Below are positions 23,231 to 36,326 of a stretch of DNA of 64,000 bases, piece after piece. The notes under the pieces are model-generated. The model was not told where the DNA came from. It was given only the letters and a program-made list of their open reading frames with translations, and made no database searches. Numbering within the stretch: position 1 is the first letter of the stretch; each line of letters begins with the position of its first letter. Position numbers and translations under genes: made by a program. This DNA comes from Dendrophyllia cribrosa (Eukaryota > Cnidaria > Anthozoa > Scleractinia > Dendrophylliidae), in contig JAJLRJ010000004.1 of the NCBI GenBank assembly GCA_024195265.1, positions 4,989,159 through 5,053,158 of the forward strand, given 5' to 3'.

Positions 23231-23874
23231 CGTAATGCCTGATATCCGAAGTGCTTCCAGAATTTTGTTTGGGCGGACATCCCGTTTTCAAGTTTGCCAT
23301 TGATATCCTGACATGCTTTGTGACAGTGGCTATGCGTGGGAGCTGGAAATACAGCTTTGGGCAGCTCAAGGTGAGTTCTTGCGGCCGGGTGAAATCCAGC
23401 AAGGTGGGGAAAGACTACGAGCCAGGATCGGAGGACCGGGAGTGCTTCATTAAGAAGGTCCGTAAAGATAAGGGAGATGGTGCAAATCTAAGTGGCTGAC
23501 TATTAGTGATGAAAATGAAGTGATTTTGAGGGAATTAACTTCTGGATTTATTTTTCTTGAGCAGGATTTAGCGATACGGCTCAAACTTGGCCATCTGAAG
23601 TGAAAAACATCAGCATCAAATCAAGAAATTTGGTTAAGGTTACTGTACACCTTCAAGGGTGCCTTACGGAAAATCTTCCGTACTCGCGTTATTTTAACCC
23701 TTTCACCACCGCACGCTTTTAACAAAAAGTGCCCAGAACACCAGCCGTTTTGAAAATGGCGATTTTTCATCAAGAAATGGCATACAAGTTTTTCAAATGA
23801 AGCTAGCGCGCATTGCAAACTTCTTATTTAACTAAAAAATACATCACTGCAAAGATAATTTCATAGCAAACAAA

Positions 23875-24772
23875 GGGTCGGTACAAAATGTGGACCCCCC
23901 CTTCTGGACCCCATCTGGACCCCCTTCTGGACCCCCATCTGGACCCCCTTCTGGATGAAGGCACAAATAGTGAATGAAATAGTGGCGAAAACGAAACAGT
24001 CGCTAGACTGTCAAAATTGCCAATGGAGGTTTTAGTAAATAGCGAGTTCCACGCAGCTATAAAGCGTAGCGAATGGAAGCTAAAATTACAGCCTTGACTG
24101 AGACACACTTCAACTCTCTACAAGTTGATTAGCTTATTAAGCTACAACTCTCTCTGCTATAAAGCTTGGATCCTGAAAAATTTAAATCCTGCAAAGACAA
24201 AACTAACCAGCTGGACCCAGCATGACATAAATAGCAGGAAAGACATTCACGGCCAACAGATCATTTCAGATCCTGTCATGTCCGTATTTCAGAGAGAAAA
24301 GTTAGAGAAATTAAAACCTTTACTACATAAAAATCTACATGCCAATATTAATGGCAAAAACAACACAACAACCGCCAGGCAAAAAAGGACGTTAAAATGA
24401 GGTCAAAATCTACAAGCGCAACACCACGGGAAACTACAACTGACAGACTTGACCTCTAGTCCGTTGCACGCGGCTTTTGAAAGGTTTTAAAACTCAGTCT
24501 ACACTCTACATTAACTAAAATCCTCCTTAACAAATGGCTAAATGTAGAATACCCATTCAAAACATATAGAAGAAGCAAATGGCATTAAAAACATAAGGTA
24601 AGAGTCGTGCAGGCCTGCCACCCCCATTATACACTTTGTTGTTTTTATCTTCTGTATATTTCGATTTTAATATTTTTTTTTACATTTTTTTCCGACTTCA
24701 CACACGTCATTTGGCCATTTCCTGGAAGAAAAAGAGGGGGTCCAGAAGGGGGTCCACGTTTTGTACCGACCC
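23875..24772. mobile_element. MULE-type MITE, 9 bp TSD GCAAACAAA
   Basis: The ends GGGTCGGTACAAAATGTGGAC and GTCCACGTTTTGTACCGACCC are inverted repeats. GCAAACAAA is exactly duplicated at 23866-23874 and 24773-24781. A 9 bp duplication is typical of Mutator-like elements. The left end carries tandem GGACCCCCTTCT units. Its interior (23985-24640) is a copy of the repeat at 26184-26815. Confidence 0.75.
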
Positions 24773-24789
24773 GCAAACAAATGCATTAA

Positions 24790-26180
24790 AACAGTAACAT
24801 TTATTTCATTCAAGACATTTACAAAACCAGTGAAAATGCTGCATAACTCTTACCGCATTGAGTAAAGACTGTCTAAAAGTATTGCTGTCGCATTCAAGTG
24901 AATATCTTGTTGTTTATGGTTCACAGTTGGCTTGAAACGTCTTCCACGGCTTCAGCAGTTATCGATCGAACAATTGTGTAGATATTTTCTTTTAACTCTT
25001 CAAATTCATGTCAAAATTTGATCTTGACTATCGACTTCACTTTGGTCGTTGTTGAAAATGGCGAAAAAAATCGTGCAAGAAGTTTTCTTGTTCGATTTAC
25101 AATGCTTTTTTCGTCCTCCAGTTCGTTAAAACCGACCGCCATTTTGTTTTCAAAGCATGTGCTTTCACTTGCATAAATTAGTTTTCCATATAAGGAACGT
25201 AGTGTCCAGTCTTTCACAAAAGAAGAGAACTCATTTGTTTGGCCGGAAAACCGGCCAGTGGTGGTGAAAGGGTTAAATGAAATCCCGGAAAATTATATAT
25301 CACTGTAAAGCTAATATAATGTAGATTTTGAAAATAACAATTATTTTAACTTTTAATCTTTTGGTAAGCGCGCGAGCCTTCAAACCCAAAAATGACGGTG
25401 TTTGCTTTACTGAACTGCCAGCCTCCGTGTTAGTGCGAACATCAAAACAAACTTGTCTATGTCATTCAGGAGCTAATGGGCTAACAAAGTGTGAGGCTTT
25501 TCGATATTTTCATTGGTTCCAGAGTAAATCCACTTTGAAGTTGGACAATAGAAAATTGTTCTACGCGCATCACACTCTGGGGCGCCACAAGAAAAGTATT
25601 TGGAATTTCGTAAAAGCCCCACACACTTTGGTGCATGAAAATCCAACAAACATTCTGGCCAAGTTTCGTGAAAATCTGACAAATCCACATACCCTATTAA
25701 TTCATTTGAACAGAGGCAATTCATGCAAAAACAAACCTCGATTTTTTAGCCTCGAAAGATTTTCAGTTTTTGCACCTCATCAAATTGGCTGTCATCATGT
25801 CCATGCCACCAACCTATGAAACGCGACATACAACCCCCTGAAGAGTCTCTTGACGAAGGAAATTTGCTGGAAAAGCATTCGCTGACTAGTGCAGTCATTC
25901 GATTCAAAGGTGAAAAATCATGGGAAAGACAAAGACTTGCGCTGTGGCAAAAAAAACAATAAGCTGACACCGTAAACAACCAAACAAAATGTTAAGGCAA
26001 AGAAGACCACTGAGGAAAACCAGACAAGTGAAAACCCGGTTGATCAGATTGATCTGAAACACGCGCTGGTATCAGCAATGTATTCTTGCGGGTAAGCTAT
26101 TCTTTTATAATTGGGCTTTTTCTCTTTCTCTGTGGTTTAATTCGCTTGCATCTTTGCAATTCTGCTTACCGCAAATTCCC
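24790..26180. other. Intergenic or intronic, no gene seen
   Basis: A plus-strand open frame at 25328-25819 has no domain-like pattern, low complexity or splice context, and I do not call it. No clear repeat. Confidence 0.35.
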
Positions 26181-26183
26181 AAA

Positions 26184-26815
26184 TAGTGGCGTAAACAAAG
26201 CAGTCGCTAGACTGTCAACATTGCCAACAGAGGTTTTAGAATAAACAGCGAGTTCCACTCAGCTATAAAGCGTAGCGAATGGAAGCTAAAATTACAGCCT
26301 TGACTGAGACAAACTTCAACTCTCTCTGCTATAAAGCTTGGATCCTGAAAATTAAAATCCTGCAAAGACAAAACTAAAATAGCTGGGCCCAGGGAGACAT
26401 AAATAGCAGGAAAGACATTCACGGCCAACAGATCATTTCAGATTCTGTCATGTCCTGTAATTCAGAGAGAAAGGTTAGAGAAATTCAAACCTTTTCTACA
26501 TAAAAATCTACATGCCAATATTAATGGTGAAAACAACACAACAACCGCCAGGCAAAAAAGGACGCTAACTGATGAGGTCTAAATCTACAAGCTCAACACC
26601 ACGGGAAACTACAACCGACAGACTTGACTGACCTCTAGTCCGTTGCACGCGGCTTTTGAAAGGTTTTAAAACTCAGTCTACACTCTACAGTCACTAAAAT
26701 CCTCCTTAACAAACGGCTAAATGTAGAATACCCGTTCTAAACATATAGAAGGAGCAAATGGCATTAAAAACATGAGGTAAGAGTCGTGCAGGCCTGCCAC
26801 CCCCCCATTTTACAC
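26184..26815. repeat. Anonymous about 630 bp repeat, second copy
   Basis: It is highly similar to 23985-24640, from AATAGTGGCG(A/T)AAAC to GTGCAGGCCTGCCACCCCC. Both copies are on the same strand. The first is enclosed by MULE ends and the second is not, so the MULE may have captured this sequence. Confidence 0.7.
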
Positions 26816-26819
26816 CCGG

Positions 26820-28560
26820 ATGAAATTTAGCGGAAAAATAACAACAGGCCACTGGACTCCTAAATAGGATTATCGGATTATCACACCCATAACTAACTAT
26901 TAACTATTCCTTTTTTTTTTAATATATCGCGTTCTTTTAATGATTTTGCAAAAATTCTTTCAATAATTTTGATTGATGTTGTATCTTTACAGAAATCAAA
27001 AAATCTAAAATTATGGAAAAAGGGACCAATAAAGGTTAGCAGTAACCTTAAACTTTTGGATTCATTTTCTCGAGCGGGATTCAATGGGAGACAGGAATCG
27101 GAGTTAGTTTATTTTTTTGCGTATGTTATGTTTCTAAAATGACAGGGAAAAAACCGCATAAAAAATTCTGAACAATGTTTTGCAATTAATTTGTAGGTCA
27201 CATGCCAAAAATGAGGCAAACTGAGTGCCAAAAAAAAAAAAGGGCTATAATTCAACATAGTATATAGTTATGCTCCAAGCCCTTCAATTATTATTACAGT
27301 CAACACACTTTATGCATGAATGCCCATAGAATAAAGATTGTATTCTTCATGTGTATATATCATTCTTGTAAATTAGATTACTGTAACTTCGCAGTTAGTG
27401 TAGCTTCAAAGATAAGATTTATTTTCAAATAAACCTAATTAATCATCTCAGAGTTGACTTTTGGGTAGCGAGGTCAATATGGCGGAAGAAATCCTTTTAA
27501 AGATCAATCTTGAACAAAATTCATGCTTTGATTATAGAAATATATATAAGATACGAATACAGTGTAATCAGTAAATTTTTCTAAGAATGAAATCAAAGAA
27601 TCACCTAATCGATTAATAGTTGAAGTTGTGCATTCACACATGAAGTGCATTGACAGTAATTATTTTAACTGACTTACCAAAACAAGCCATTGTTCAAATC
27701 CAATAATGAGTTTCCTAAATTGAGATAATGATAACAATAATATTTAGCCAATTTCCTGAATAAGGCAGTTAAACCGGCCGAAACGCCGATTTGAAATCGC
27801 TTTTAACCTTAAAAATACAATTTCCTTATTCCCATGCATACATTTCCTCTAAATTTAAAAATACGAACGGTACAAAGTTTGTGGTCGCTTTGTGATTTTA
27901 AAGCGTGATTTAAGAAAAAGAAAAGGTAATTTTACGGTCGTACACGTTTCATCGGGAGAAATCTCTGAACACAACCGTTCGATTCTTTGATTTTCTGCTG
28001 TCTGTGAACAACCAGAGCTGAATTTATAAATTGGCGTACAGAAACCGGTTTCAGGCGGTTTTGTCCGGAGACTGCAATATTCACCGTAAAATCACTTTTT
28101 AAGAGTGTTACGAGTGTAAAGTTCATCTAGTAAATAAATAAGTGAGTCACTAGTCCAGTACACAAACTAGCTTTCTAAAAATTAAAACTTTGAGATTTGT
28201 CATTAAAAACTGAATCGAATTTTAGAAGCTCTCATTGCGCACAACGTGACTCCGCTACGAAAGCTTTATACGTTGCTACGAAAGATTTTATACGAAAGCT
28301 TTATACGTTGTAAACGCTTGATATACAAAAGCGACAATGAAGGTTTAACATTGCAACTTTTAAAAGAACCTCAACATACCTTTGATTGAATCTAATAACC
28401 GTAAACGGCAAAAACCGAAACTCGTATAAGCTCCCAACCAACACACTGATACACGAGGACTCAATTGAAAGTGCCGCCAAATGCGCAAACTCATTGGCTT
28501 CGTCGCTTTTTTTTGAAAACGAGGCTAAGTAATATGCCTTATAAGGAAAAAGACGGGGAG
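26820..28560. other. AT-rich stretch, no gene seen
   Basis: No supported exon or repeat in this stretch. A short sequence beginning ATGGCGGAAG near 27480 looks like a 5' exon start but has no usable continuation. Confidence 0.35.
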
Positions 28561-28571
28561 ATAGGTGGGGG

Positions 28572-29276
28572 AATGGAGGGGCGCTTTCCATTCGACTAAA
28601 AATTCCGGTTTCAAATTCCGGGTATTCCGTGTGGCGAATGGAACAGTATTTTCCGGTTGGTTGTTCCAGACCATCACGTTTCAAGTTTCGCGCGAAAATA
28701 CAAAATAAACCAAAGCAAAACAAATCTGACAAATCTGACAAATGGCGGACTCGTTGCCTCTTTTACTTGCTTTGGAGTTGTTCGACGACCCTGAAGTTAA
28801 AACGAACGATATTTTAAGCGAGAACGATGATATTATGTTTTTCAGTGCAGCTAGCTGTTAATCATGCGAAGGAATATTTTTTAAAAATCAAGTCGGCGAC
28901 TACTTTCTCGTGACTTATTACATTCGTTTAATACATAAGCTTATAAGCATTTCTGTGCTACTTACCAGTCCTAGTTGTGGCCATATTTTCTGCTGTTGTA
29001 CTTAATGTACTAGCTATGTTACGTGAGCAATCATGCTCGAGTAAGAGCTGTATTAAGCTTTCGGTGAAAAACAAACACGCCGTGCACTGATATTGAGACG
29101 CCATCTTGATTCGGGCTCGGAGAAACTGGGCCGAGCAGGAATGGTCGAATGGAACGGTATTTTCCGGTTGTTCCGATTTTCCGGAATTTTAGGACAACCT
29201 CGCGAGGTTGTCCCAAAATTCCGGAATTTTATTCCGGGAAATTTATGTTCCATTCGCTTCCCAGGAAAGCGCCCGA
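28572..29276. mobile_element. Inverted-repeat MITE with GGCGCTTTCC ends
   Basis: GGGCGCTTTCCATTCG at 28575 is matched by the inverted CGCTTCCCAGGAAAGCGCCC near 29255-29274. The element carries repeated GGAATGGAAC and TTTTCCGG motifs in both arms and a 48 bp palindrome centred on CTCGCGAG near 29199. A 39-codon frame from ATG 28743 (MADSLPLLLALELFDDPEV) looks like a captured or transposase-type first exon but has no partner. Confidence 0.5.
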
Positions 29277-32200
29277 GGGTTGTGCCTAAATCCTACCCGC
29301 CAGAAGGACAGCCGAGGAGCACTAGTGACGAGTTTCCGAGTCCGGCAAATTTCGGAATTCTCGGCAATTCCAATATGGCGGCTGTTCCTTTGACACAATT
29401 CGCGAACGAACAGTCAAGGCAGTTGCTGGCATGTTAAAAAATATGGACAAGTATGTTCTTATTTACCTGGCACGTAAGCGGAATATCTTTGATGAATGCT
29501 TGAAGCCCCTTACTTTTAATGTAGTGGTAGACCGTCAGTTTATTATTTATTATTGCAGCTACAGGACAGTATAAGCTTTTATGATTAAGCTTATATCTAA
29601 GCGTTTTCAGAAATGATTTACGCTTCTTACCTACAGTTATTAGAACAAATTATTTTATTGCACTATTTAATCGGCGGACCTTCAAATTCAATGCTCTGTT
29701 ACCCCCTGTTCCCCTGCTGGGTAGTATTTTGGCTGGTTAAGAAAATCCTACCCCTCAGAGGGACAGGGCTGTTTATTTAGGCAAGTGGCTTTAGTTCACT
29801 TACAATTCAATGTGCCCTTTAATGATCTCCATTCCAGTTAGGTTCAAGACTAGTTAAGAGTCACTCTGCAGGAATATTTTTGTGTTTTCTTGTCCTGTCC
29901 CCCTGCCAGGTAGTATTTTGGCTGGTTAAGAAAATCCTACCCCTCAGAGGGACAGGGCTGTTTATTTAGGCAAGTGGCTTGAAGTTCACTTACAAATCAA
30001 TGTGCACTTTAATGTTCTCCATTCCTGTTAGGTTCAAGACTAGTTAAGAGTCACTCTGCAGGAATATTTTTGTGTTTTCTTGTCCTGTCCCCCTGCCAGG
30101 TAGTATTTTGGCTGGCTAAGAAAATCCTACCCCTCAGAGAAACTGTTTATTTCGGCAAGTGACTGAACCAATGTTCTTTTTGTTTTCTTGTCCTGACCTC
30201 CTGCCAGGTAGTGTTTTTGCATGCTTAGAAAATACTACTGGCCCCAGAACTGCCCTAGAGGGAATGGCTGTTTATTCAGGCATTAAGTCCTGGCTATGTA
30301 ATGTGGATTTCAGCAAATTGACAACTTCCTTATCTTCAAAATTGATGTTTTTATTTTGGTTTCATGTCATTTCCCCTGCATGTACATATCTACTTAAAAT
30401 CTGTTCCTTGATTTGCTCACGCAGAGAAGGCATGTCATCCTAAAAAAGAATAAAAATTGTCAATCATTTTCTGGCGATGAAAGTATAAGAAGTGAAAATG
30501 AACAATATTATTCTTCTTTGTTCTATAAATTAATGACACTAAAAGGATGCTATATGTATAAGTTGTCCCTATTATTGTATTGCTTTTAATTCCAATACCT
30601 GATTGAAATCAGGAGTTACTCCCCTGCTGAGGTGCTCTGCAAACTTAAAGTAGATTATACCCATGAATAAATATGCCATATAGTTTTTTGTAATTCTAGT
30701 GTTGTTTTGTAAGGTCCTTGGTGAACAATCTCATTTGAGATGAAAGAGCCCTGGTTACCTTTTTTTAAGGGACATGTTACTAAACAGTATATATAGCACT
30801 TGAAGAACTCGCCTTGCAGACAAAGACACCACAATCATAGTCATTTGTTTGCTTTGGTATATCCTGTGCAGAAGAATGTAATGATATGTTTTGAGTGAAA
30901 GTTAGCATAAGTAGTCTCGTGTGCAAAACTTAACAATAAAAAAATATTATACGGTAAAGAGGTTGTGGTTTTCTTTGGTTTGAAAATCAGTTAATTTTTG
31001 TTCCTTTGTCTCAGATTCATTACCATGTAATGTGAGACCAAAATTTTCAACCAAAGAAAAGTTTGAACCACAACATAAATATACAACAAATTAAAATGAC
31101 AGTGTTAATTACCAGAGGGAACTGATCTTTCCAGTCTTCCTCCTTATATTGTTTTAGTCTTTTAATGCTTTCCTCCTTCAGAAACCCCCCAGTGACATAT
31201 CAGAATGGCATTGGTGTATTATTGAGTCTGTACAAAAAATATATTTCATAAGTCATGGTGACATGCAAAGTACCTGATGTTTCTGTGGTATGGTGTATTG
31301 CCCACGGCTGTTTTCAGGGAATCCCAGTATGTGATGGTCCTTGCATTCATATCTAGAACCTATTATGGATAGTTAATCACACATATGATAACTTAGTTTT
31401 TGTAACTTCATGTCCTGCTTTTCCTACACTACCGCCAAGGAAAAAAAAAGGAAGAACAAAGATACATTCAAACAATCATGTAATATGCTAACAACTGAGG
31501 TAAGATATGATAACGTAGCACACATACCCCAAGTGTCCAATGAGCAGGAAGATGTACTGGTACAAAAACCAGGTCAAAATCAAATATGTTCGAATGGTCT
31601 GATGAGAGGAAAACATAAGTAGGAACATAAATTCCTTGATCTGGAGTCCTCCAACACTCGTCTACGTTACCAGGAGAATCCATGTAATCTTTCATTACAA
31701 GAAGGGTATTTACGTTGAGAACCTCCGCGTGTTTCCCGCCAATTTCATTCCACGTGACGTAAATCGCGTGGACCAATAGTGTAACTCCAACGGAACGCTT
31801 CTTCTTAGGACAGAAAGTGTATGTGTGGGAGGGGGTTGGGTGTCGTCGCCTAAATAAGGTGCATTATGAGCTAGCATATAATAAACGTACAGCCTGTGTG
31901 TATTTTTTTATCTGTTTCTTTATTATTGTTATAATTATTATTATTAACAACGCTCAAAAATGCAATGTTTTATGCGCTTTGCGAGCAGTAGCATAGAAAT
32001 GGCCATTACACGGAATGACAATTGGATGCACATTTCAAAAATAAAATAAAGAATAAAAGAAAGAAAGAAAATAGAGTGCTTTGAGCTGTCAGGAGCACAT
32101 TACAAGAAACTAAACCCCCTTCCTTTTGCTAAGAGTGTCAGGTTAATGTTTTTCTGGCAGGATATATTGGGAAAATAACAGGTAGCTGATCTGAGATTGC

Positions 32201-33427
32201 GTGGAAAATACCACAATAAATGCAGATATTGTTAAAGGTCTGTTCCATCAAAAAGTGTTTTTTATTAATAACTTTAATCTCAACTAGTACTCCTATACAG
32301 TGACGCTAGGTACTCATTGATTTGTGAATGAACTTCAAGCCACTTCCCTAAAGAAACTGACCCTGTCCCTCTGAGGGGTAGGATCTTCTTAGCCAGCCAA
32401 AATACTACCTGGCAGGGGGACGGGACAAGAAAACACAAAAATATTCCTGCAGAGCTTTGTTGTTGTTTGCTCGCGCGGTATTGCTTGCGTGACACGCGCG
32501 CGTAAGGAAATTTATTGTCCCTCAAAACTGTATTCGGCCACCTTGACGCCACTTGCCTAAATAAACAACCCTGTCCCTCTGAGGGGTAAGATCTTCTTAG
32601 CTAGCCAAAATACTACCTGGCAGGGGGACAGGACAAGAAAACACAAAAATATTCCTGCAGAGTGACTCTTAACTAGTCTTAGACCTAACAGGAATGGAGA
32701 ACTCTAAAGTGCACATTGATTTGTAAGTGAACTTAAAGCCACTCGCCTAAATAAACAGCCCTGTCCCTCTGAGGGGTAGGGTTTTCTTAGCCAGCCAAAA
32801 TACTACCTGGCAGGGGGACAGGACAAGAAAACACAAAAATATTCCTGCAGAGTGACTCTTAACTAGTCTTGAACCTAACTGGAATGGAGATCATTAAAGG
32901 GCACTTTGAATTGTAAGTGAACTAAAGCCACTTGCCTAAATAAACAGCCCTGTCCCTCTGAGGGGTAGGATTTTCTTAACCAGCCAAAATACTACCCAGC
33001 AGGGGAACAGGGGGCAACAGAGCATTGAATTTGAAGGTCCGCCGATTAAATAGTGCAATAAAATAATTTGTTCTAATAACTGTAGGTAAGAAGCGTAAAT
33101 CATTTCTGAAAACGCTTAGATATAAGCTTTAATCATAAAAGCTAATATACTGTCCTGTAGCTGCAATAATAAATAATAAACTGACGGTCTACCACTACAT
33201 TAAAAGTAAGGGGCTTCAAGCATTCATCAAAGATATTCCGCTTACGTGCCAGGTAAATAAGAACATACTTGTCCATATTTTTTAACATGCCAGCAACTGC
33301 CTTGACTGTTCGTTCGCGAATTGTGTCAAAGGAACAGCCGCCATATTGGAATTGCCGAGAATTTCCGAAATTTGCCGGACTCGGAAACTCGTCACTAGTG
33401 CTCCTCGGCTGTCCTTCTGGCACAACC
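29277..33427. mobile_element. Fold-back element carrying an Ulp1-like gene
   Basis: The left arm (29300 to about 30150) and right arm (about 32340 to 33420) are long inverted repeats, from CCAGAAGGACAGCCGAGG inward. Each arm contains about three to four tandem copies of a roughly 190 bp unit with GTCCTGTCCCCCTGCCAGG and ACCCCTCAGAGGGACAGGG. The centre holds the exons of a SENP/Ulp1-like protease. No transposase was found. The arms and a cargo protease gene recall plant MULEs that carry Ulp1 domains, but here the mobilising family is unknown. Confidence 0.7.
30362..31598 (-). CDS. SENP/Ulp1-like SUMO protease (C48), C-terminal catalytic part, six exons, one stop
   Basis: The exons in transcript order are 31528-31598, 31274-31359, 31113-31227, 30813-30863, 30599-30643 and 30362-30439 (stop TGA). 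All join in phase and show the C48 signature in order. The catalytic His is in FVPVHLPAHWTLG, the Asp in VLDMNARTITYWDSL, and the Gln and Cys in DIPKQTNDYDCGVFVCK. FAEHLSRGVTPDFNQ and DDMPSLREQIKEQILS then complete the domain end. Such enzymes cleave SUMO or related ubiquitin-like modifiers. There are two defects. Exon 3 contains an in-frame TGA after NNTPMPF, and exon 4 uses a GC donor (AAG/GCGAGT). The N-terminal part of the domain (the WLNDE-type region) was not found upstream. It is probably a recently decayed gene, or one rescued by alternative splicing. Confidence 0.8.
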
Positions 33428-33451
33428 GGAATGGAGGGGGAGTGGTAGGCG

Positions 33452-34950
33452 TATGGAAGGCCAAATGGTGCAAAATTTGATCACATTCAAGGATAACGAT
33501 CACATTCAACAACCACATTCACATTCAACATATCTAAATTAATCAATTTCAACAGTCATCTCGATCACATTCAACAAGCACATCACATTCAACAAGCACA
33601 TTCACATTCAACATATGTAAATTATCAATCACATTCAACAGACATCTCGATCACATTCAAGAACATTTTTAAATGTCAACATATCCCATAATGATTTGCG
33701 CTACTGTCGACGTTGCACTTCATATCAAAATTCCGGAAGCATTGAAAAACAGATTTCGATTCCAAAATGTTTATGGAATTGTAGAGGGTTTAAAACTACA
33801 TATCTGGGCCAAATTTTGAAGCGCCAGAGCATTTCGTTCAAGAGATAAAGGCGGACGAATATTAGACATTGTATTGAGCGGCTGACGGCCAATTACGCAA
33901 AAATCCCATCACAAAAGATTGGATTCTCTATAAGTTCCATTAAATCGGCTTATAAGCATGTATGATGCAAAAATAACTTTCAACTGGTTCAATTTTGTTT
34001 ATTTTCACGGCTTATCTGAAATCGTGACGAATTGCGTGACCTTTCCAAATCGGAAGCAAAACATCGTTAAAACCTGAAACTTTTCACTGGTATCTACATA
34101 CCATGTTAGAAACAGCATGAAGCTTTCCCAGTGAGATGTCTGAGAGATTTGCGCCTTTAGCTCACAGCTAGTAGCTATGAGTTTGTTCTCTTCCATGACA
34201 TTGACCTTTTGATCTCGGCGTATTTATATCTGATCATATCTCTCATTGATAGGAGGATTTCATGCTGTCCAGAGCCGTTAGAATTATGTTATTTATTTTA
34301 TATGCCGTTGTACGATGCAAGCTCTATTGGCATACATTGCGGTTTCTTCGGCTCACTTTTGTTGCAAGACACTAAATCACGGCCTGAGAAATTTAACAAT
34401 CCTAGCGCTTTCAAAGCGATAACAAACTTTAGCCGATACTGAGTATTTATTTTGCAACAAAAGTGAGCCATTAAGAAACCGCAATGTATGCCAATTGTGC
34501 TAGCATAAAGAAATAATATAATTTTAACGGCCCTGGACAGCATGAAATCCTCCCGGCTATCAATTTGAGATCCGTCGAGATCAAAAGGTCAATATAATTA
34601 AAGAGAACAAATTCATAGCTGTGATTTAAAGGCGAGTGGGAGTCGTGTTCAGCCTGTCTATTTTGCGTCGACAGTAGCGCAAAACATTATGGGATATGTT
34701 GACATTTAAAAATGTTCTTGAATGTGATCGAGATGTCTGTTGAATGTGATTGATAATTTACATATGTTGAATGTGAATGTGCTTGTAAATTAATGTTGAA
34801 TGTGATGTGCTTGTTGAATGTGATCGAGATGACTGTTGAAATTGATTAATTTAGATATGTTGAATGTGAATGTGGTTGTTGAATGTGATCGTTATCCTTG
34901 AATGTGATCAAATTAGAGTTCTTGAATTTTGCACCATTTGGCCTTCCATA
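33452..34950. mobile_element. Fold-back element with GAATGTGAT arrays
   Basis: The ends TATGGAAGGCCAAATGGTGC and GCACCATTTGGCCTTCCATA are inverted. Both arms have runs of GATCACATTCAACA/TGTTGAATGTGATC (33478-33690 and 34713-34915). The inversion continues inward to about 34330/34490 (GGCATACATTGCGGTTTCTT and its inverse), so the element is almost one large palindrome. The left arm is longer because of about 480 bp of extra sequence (about 33710-34190). It has no gene. Confidence 0.75.
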
Positions 34951-35168
34951 TAGGGGTTCACGTAAAAAAATCTCTTGGGGCCGTTTTGGGCGAGTTTCTT
35001 TTCGGCCCAAAACGGTCCCAAGGAGCCTGAAAGAAGCGACCAAAACACAGGAAAAGACAACAGGTGGGGTTTTAGAACTTTTGTTCTTATTATTAACAAC
35101 GTTTTGAAGAAAAAGTAGAAATTACTTTAGATAACAAACTCTAGCTCACTCTTACAGTTCGCTTTGGT

Positions 35169-35204
35169 TTACATTTACATTTACATTTACATTTATTTTC
35201 ACAT
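35169..35204. repeat. TTTACA microsatellite
   Basis: About five copies of the six-base unit ACATTT in tandem. Confidence 0.7.
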
Positions 35205-35297
35205 AGTGACATAAGTGCAAGCTTCCAATAAAAATAAAGAAAGAAAGAAATAGGAATAAAATTACAACGAATAAATGTGGTCAGAGATGGTATTCTT

Positions 35298-35698
35298 AGA
35301 CTGTTCACAGCCTCCTATTTTGGGAGAGGCTGTACCTTTCCAAACAAGCTCAGTGATTGGTTAACGAAACAATAGGTTAAACAACACAAACAATAGCCCT
35401 AGACCTAAACACAATAGAAGCTACAGTACTACGGGGCCAATAAAAATAGAGGTCTGGAAGAGCTACAGTACTACTCCCTATTTTCTCAGAGTCCGTCGAG
35501 TACGAGAACTGCCGGCGAGCGAAGCGAGCGGACTGGAACTGAGCGCGAGGGGGTGGGGGGCGGGGGAATGAGAAAAACCTTACCCTCGCCCCACCCCCAC
35601 CTCCTCGCGCTCCGCGCTAGTGCACCGCGCTCGCTTCGCTTGCCGGCAGTTCTCGTACGCGACGGACTCTGAGAAAATAGAGAGGCTGTGAACAGTCT
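35298..35698. mobile_element. MITE, TIR AGACTGTTCACAGCCTC, 11 bp TSD
   Basis: A 401 bp element. The ends AGACTGTTCACAGCCTC and the inverted GAGGCTGTGAACAGTCT are flanked by ATGGTATTCTT at 35287-35297 and 35699-35709. The long duplication fits a Mutator-like mobiliser. A GC-rich inner hairpin (35495-35670) pairs CGAGTACGAGAACTGCCGGC with GCCGGCAGTTCTCGTACGCG. Confidence 0.75.
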
Positions 35699-35709
35699 AT
35701 GGTATTCTT

Positions 35710-36326
35710 GAATTTTGTGACGGAGTCCATCGATAAATAATCAGATGAAAGACTGTTCCAGTCAGTGATAGTTCTCCGCCAGAAATTATATTTATAAGTG
35801 TCACAGGATGTCTGGAGAGGAATAAATTTTAACGGATGAGATGATCTAGTTTTCAGAGAAGACTGATGTTGTACATAGCTTGGGATATTTATGGAGACCT
35901 GGTAGCTCCTGGTTATTAATGCCTTTATAAGTGTAAGTTAGCAACTTGTCTCCTTTTCTCCTTTCTTGTCTCCTTGTCTCCTTACCTGTAATATAAGTGC
36001 CGAGGGAGTAAGAAACTGTGTTCTTTATAACGAGGGTTCGTTATTAATGCATAGTTCAATAGCGTACCGCCCAGATTCTAAAAATAGAAAACTCGCGCAG
36101 CATCATGGGATTGAAATGCGTACAAACATTCAAGAACTATGCAGGAAGCTACGAAAAAAGCAGGTGCTACGAAGCACTGTTCTTGGTTACAACTCGACAA
36201 TTATCCTCAACATGTACAGGAATCGCAAAAACTGGTGTTTCCGAGGCAGCCATTTTGAAATATTTGTCCGCATTTCGATCCCACAATGCAATGCTGCCAA
36301 ATATGACGTCACCTGGGCGGAACGCT
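35710..36326. other. No gene seen
   Basis: AT-rich with an oligo(TCTCCT) run near 35950. A GCATAGTTCAAT motif near 36050 recurs inverted at 61346-61357, just outside the older MITE that hosts the Polinton. Confidence 0.35.

Noticed and set aside
23251..23400. Host exon ending CTCAAG/GTGAGT on the plus strand
   Set aside because: The donor is good but no acceptor or partner exon is convincing.
25328..25819. 163-codon open frame on the plus strand
   Set aside because: No domain pattern, no codon or splice support; an opposite-strand frame overlaps it equally well.
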